Origin: Onchidella celtica
Taxonomy: Eukaryota; Mollusca; Gastropoda; Systellommatophora; Onchidiidae
Direction of reading: 5' to 3'
DNA length: 64,000 nucleotides
Assembly: GCA_963931925.1 (NCBI GenBank)
Contig: OZ007567.1
Span: 94,499,778 to 94,563,777, forward strand
The notes below the pieces were generated by a model. It had not been told where the DNA came from. It saw only the letters and a program-made list of their open reading frames with translations, and ran no database searches. The number at the start of each line of letters is the position of its first letter. Position 1 is the stretch's first letter. Below are positions 62,585-64,000 of this stretch, one piece after another. The translations under genes were made by a program, and so were the position numbers.

Positions 62585-64000
62585 ATAATAATAATAATAA
62601 TAATATATTGCATTTATATAGCGCCCAACCCCGTCGATGACAAGCTCTGGGCGCTTTAACAAACTCTTACACACACACACACACACACGCATACACAAAA
62701 GAAATTCAAAAATATTTACTATTGTTGCTGCCGAAAAACACCTAGCCTAGTTTGTCTGAAAGAAATGGGTCTTCAGATGGCGTTTGAAAGAACCAATGTC
62801 ATTAATTTCCCTGGTTGTCTTTGGAAGGGTGTTCCAGATGGTAGGGCCAAGAAATGAAAAGGACTTTTCTCCTACAGTGGACAGATTCATTTTAGGTACT
62901 TTCAATTTTGTAGTGTCAGATGATGATCTTAGTTGACGAGATGGAACATAGTAATCAGTTAAATCAACTAGGTACGATGGAGCAGTATTATTGACACATT
63001 TGTGACAAATGGATGACAATTTGTACATTATTCTTTTCTCGACTGGCAGCCAGTGCAAACTCTGCAGAAGTGGCAGTGCTGAATCTCTTTTCTTTTTCTT
63101 CAAAACAAGTCTCGCTGCATTGTTTTGAGCAATTTGGAGTTTTCTAATATTTTTTTGTGAAATTCCAGCCAAAAGGGAGTTGCAATAGTCAAGCTTTGAA
63201 AGTACAAAAGAATTTACTAAAACAGCCGCAGTTTCAGTTGAAATAAGATGTCTGATTTTACCAATTTTCCAGATTTCCATGTATAGAATACGAATGAGGT
63301 GACTAACCTGAGATGACATAGAAAGATTTGAATCAATGTAAACCCCTAGGTTTTTTACTTTTTTTGAAATTTCTATTGAATTAGTGCCAATTATCATCTC
63401 AGTTCTGTCCACTTCTTGCAGAACCCGCTCACGGCCTAATAAAATAACCTCAGTTTTATCCTCATTTAGTGCCAGTTTGTTTTGGTTCATCCAGCTTTTA
63501 ATTTCTGTTATACAGTTTCCAGCCTGCTGCAGAAGGCTGTCAACATCGCATGGCAAGGCAGAACTGTAGAGCTGGGTATCATCAGCATAGAAATGATATT
63601 GTAAATTAAATTTCTTTATTTCATGTACAAGTGGAATAGTATAGATAGTAAACAAAATAGGACCAAGCACTGAGCCTTGTGGTACGCCATACTGAAGCGC
63701 ATAAGAAAAAGATCTTATTTTGTTGGTTACAACAAATTGGTGGCGATTTGACAGGTAAGATTCGACCCATTTAAGGGCGACCCCTCTGATTCCAAACGAT
63801 GTTTCTAGCCTTCTGAGCAGGATTTCGTGATCGATGGTGTCGAACGCTGCTGATAGATCCAACAAATTTAGCAGAGTAATATTTCCAGAATCTGCCTTTA
63901 CTAATATGTCATTCATGATTCTTAATAGTGCAGTTTCAGTACTGTGGTTACTTCTGTAAGCAGATTGAAATGGTTCCAACAGGTCATTATTTCTCAAATG
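62585..64000 (-). mobile_element. L2/CR1-type LINE, 3' part
   Basis: The LINE's 3' end is at left: (TAA)n-like repeats (62583-62610) and TATAGCGCCCAACC...CTGGGCGCTTTAA, a common 3' motif of such elements. The coding region runs off the right edge, so the element is incomplete in the window. It lies upstream of the first exon of the arrestin-fold gene. It could supply the retrotransposition machinery for SINEs in trans, but the SINE tails here differ. Confidence 0.8.
62747..64000 (-). CDS. Partial LINE reverse transcriptase and C-terminal region
   Basis: Frame open to the window end, so 5' partial; about 416 residues visible with one ORF and no stops. RT motifs: QSAYRSNHSTETALL, LLDLSAAFDTIDHEILLRRL, GVPQGSVLGPILF and FYADDTQLYSS (YADD catalytic). 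The C-terminus has SKLDYCNSLL, HWLPVEKRIMYK, PSYLVDL and FLGPTIWNTLP, the usual L2/CR1 tail. The endonuclease lies outside. An intact frame over 1.2 kb indicates a young copy. Confidence 0.88.
   Translation of the reverse strand, partial: HLRNNDLLEPFQSAYRSNHSTETALLRIMNDILVKADSGNITLLNLLDLSAAFDTIDHEILLRRLETSFGIRGVALKWVESYLSNRHQFVVTNKIRSFSYALQYGVPQGSVLGPILFTIYTIPLVHEIKKFNLQYHFYADDTQLYSSALPCDVDSLLQQAGNCITEIKSWMNQNKLALNEDKTEVILLGRERVLQEVDRTEMIIGTNSIEISKKVKNLGVYIDSNLSMSSQVSHLIRILYMEIWKIGKIRHLISTETAAVLVNSFVLSKLDYCNSLLAGISQKNIRKLQIAQNNAARLVLKKKKRDSALPLLQSLHWLPVEKRIMYKLSSICHKCVNNTAPSYLVDLTDYYVPSRQLRSSSDTTKLKVPKMNLSTVGEKSFSFLGPTIWNTLPKTTREINDIGSFKRHLKTHFFQTN

Overview
This is eukaryotic genomic DNA from an animal, most likely a mollusc or another lophotrochozoan. 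The evidence is spliced genes with GT-AG introns and one to a few widely spaced genes, an RNF145-type sterol-sensing E3 ligase, an orphan class A GPCR, and dense repeat families: tRNA-headed SINEs, MITEs, a Ty3/Gypsy element, an L2/CR1-type LINE, and long (GA)n and (CA)n tracts. The phylum is inferred from overall character; nothing in the window proves it.

Layout. Positions 1-8393 hold no gene I can support, only repeats. Positions 8394-10400 (-) hold a single-exon orphan GPCR of 668 aa. Positions 10.4-20.9 kb are gene-poor: local duplications, a 57-bp tandem array, a SINE, foldback elements, a decayed Tc1-like transposase, a hairpin and a 200-bp GA tract. A possible 73-aa small protein lies at 21015-21236 (-). 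RNF145 runs from 23239 to about 33.4 kb (-): two coding exons, an intron 1 of about 7 kb and a probable noncoding first exon. Intron 1 carries a full-length SINE with a 14-bp target duplication, a 1.68-kb TIR-bounded element with a broken THAP domain on the opposite strand, and a MITE with perfect 24-bp TIRs. Positions 33.4-39.4 kb hold SINE pieces, a hAT end and a CACACACG array.

Positions 39399-47426 (-) hold one giant exon of about 2670 codons. It encodes a low-complexity protein with about 20 degenerate 27-residue repeats; its start is unresolved. Directly upstream is a young Ty3/Gypsy element (48044-54817, -) with 620-bp LTRs, a perfect tRNA-Pro primer site and a 5-bp target duplication. 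Its pol order is PR-INT-RT-RNaseH, with integrase before RT as in Ty1/copia. A truncated SINE lies inside its coding region. A MITE follows, then a six-exon arrestin-fold gene (62390 to 55449, -). One of its introns holds a 32-bp tandem array that closely matches the next exon. A hAT MITE sits in another intron, and the window ends in an L2/CR1-type LINE (62.6-64 kb, -) whose 5' part is off the edge.

The genes do not look like one pathway. RNF145 is an ER membrane ubiquitin ligase tied to sterol control. The GPCR lacks the usual activation microswitches. The arrestin-fold protein may be a trafficking adaptor, but I cannot match it to a named family. The striking feature is mobile-element structure: SINEs that share a central body but carry different heads and tails, nested insertions, and a Gypsy element with a rearranged pol order.
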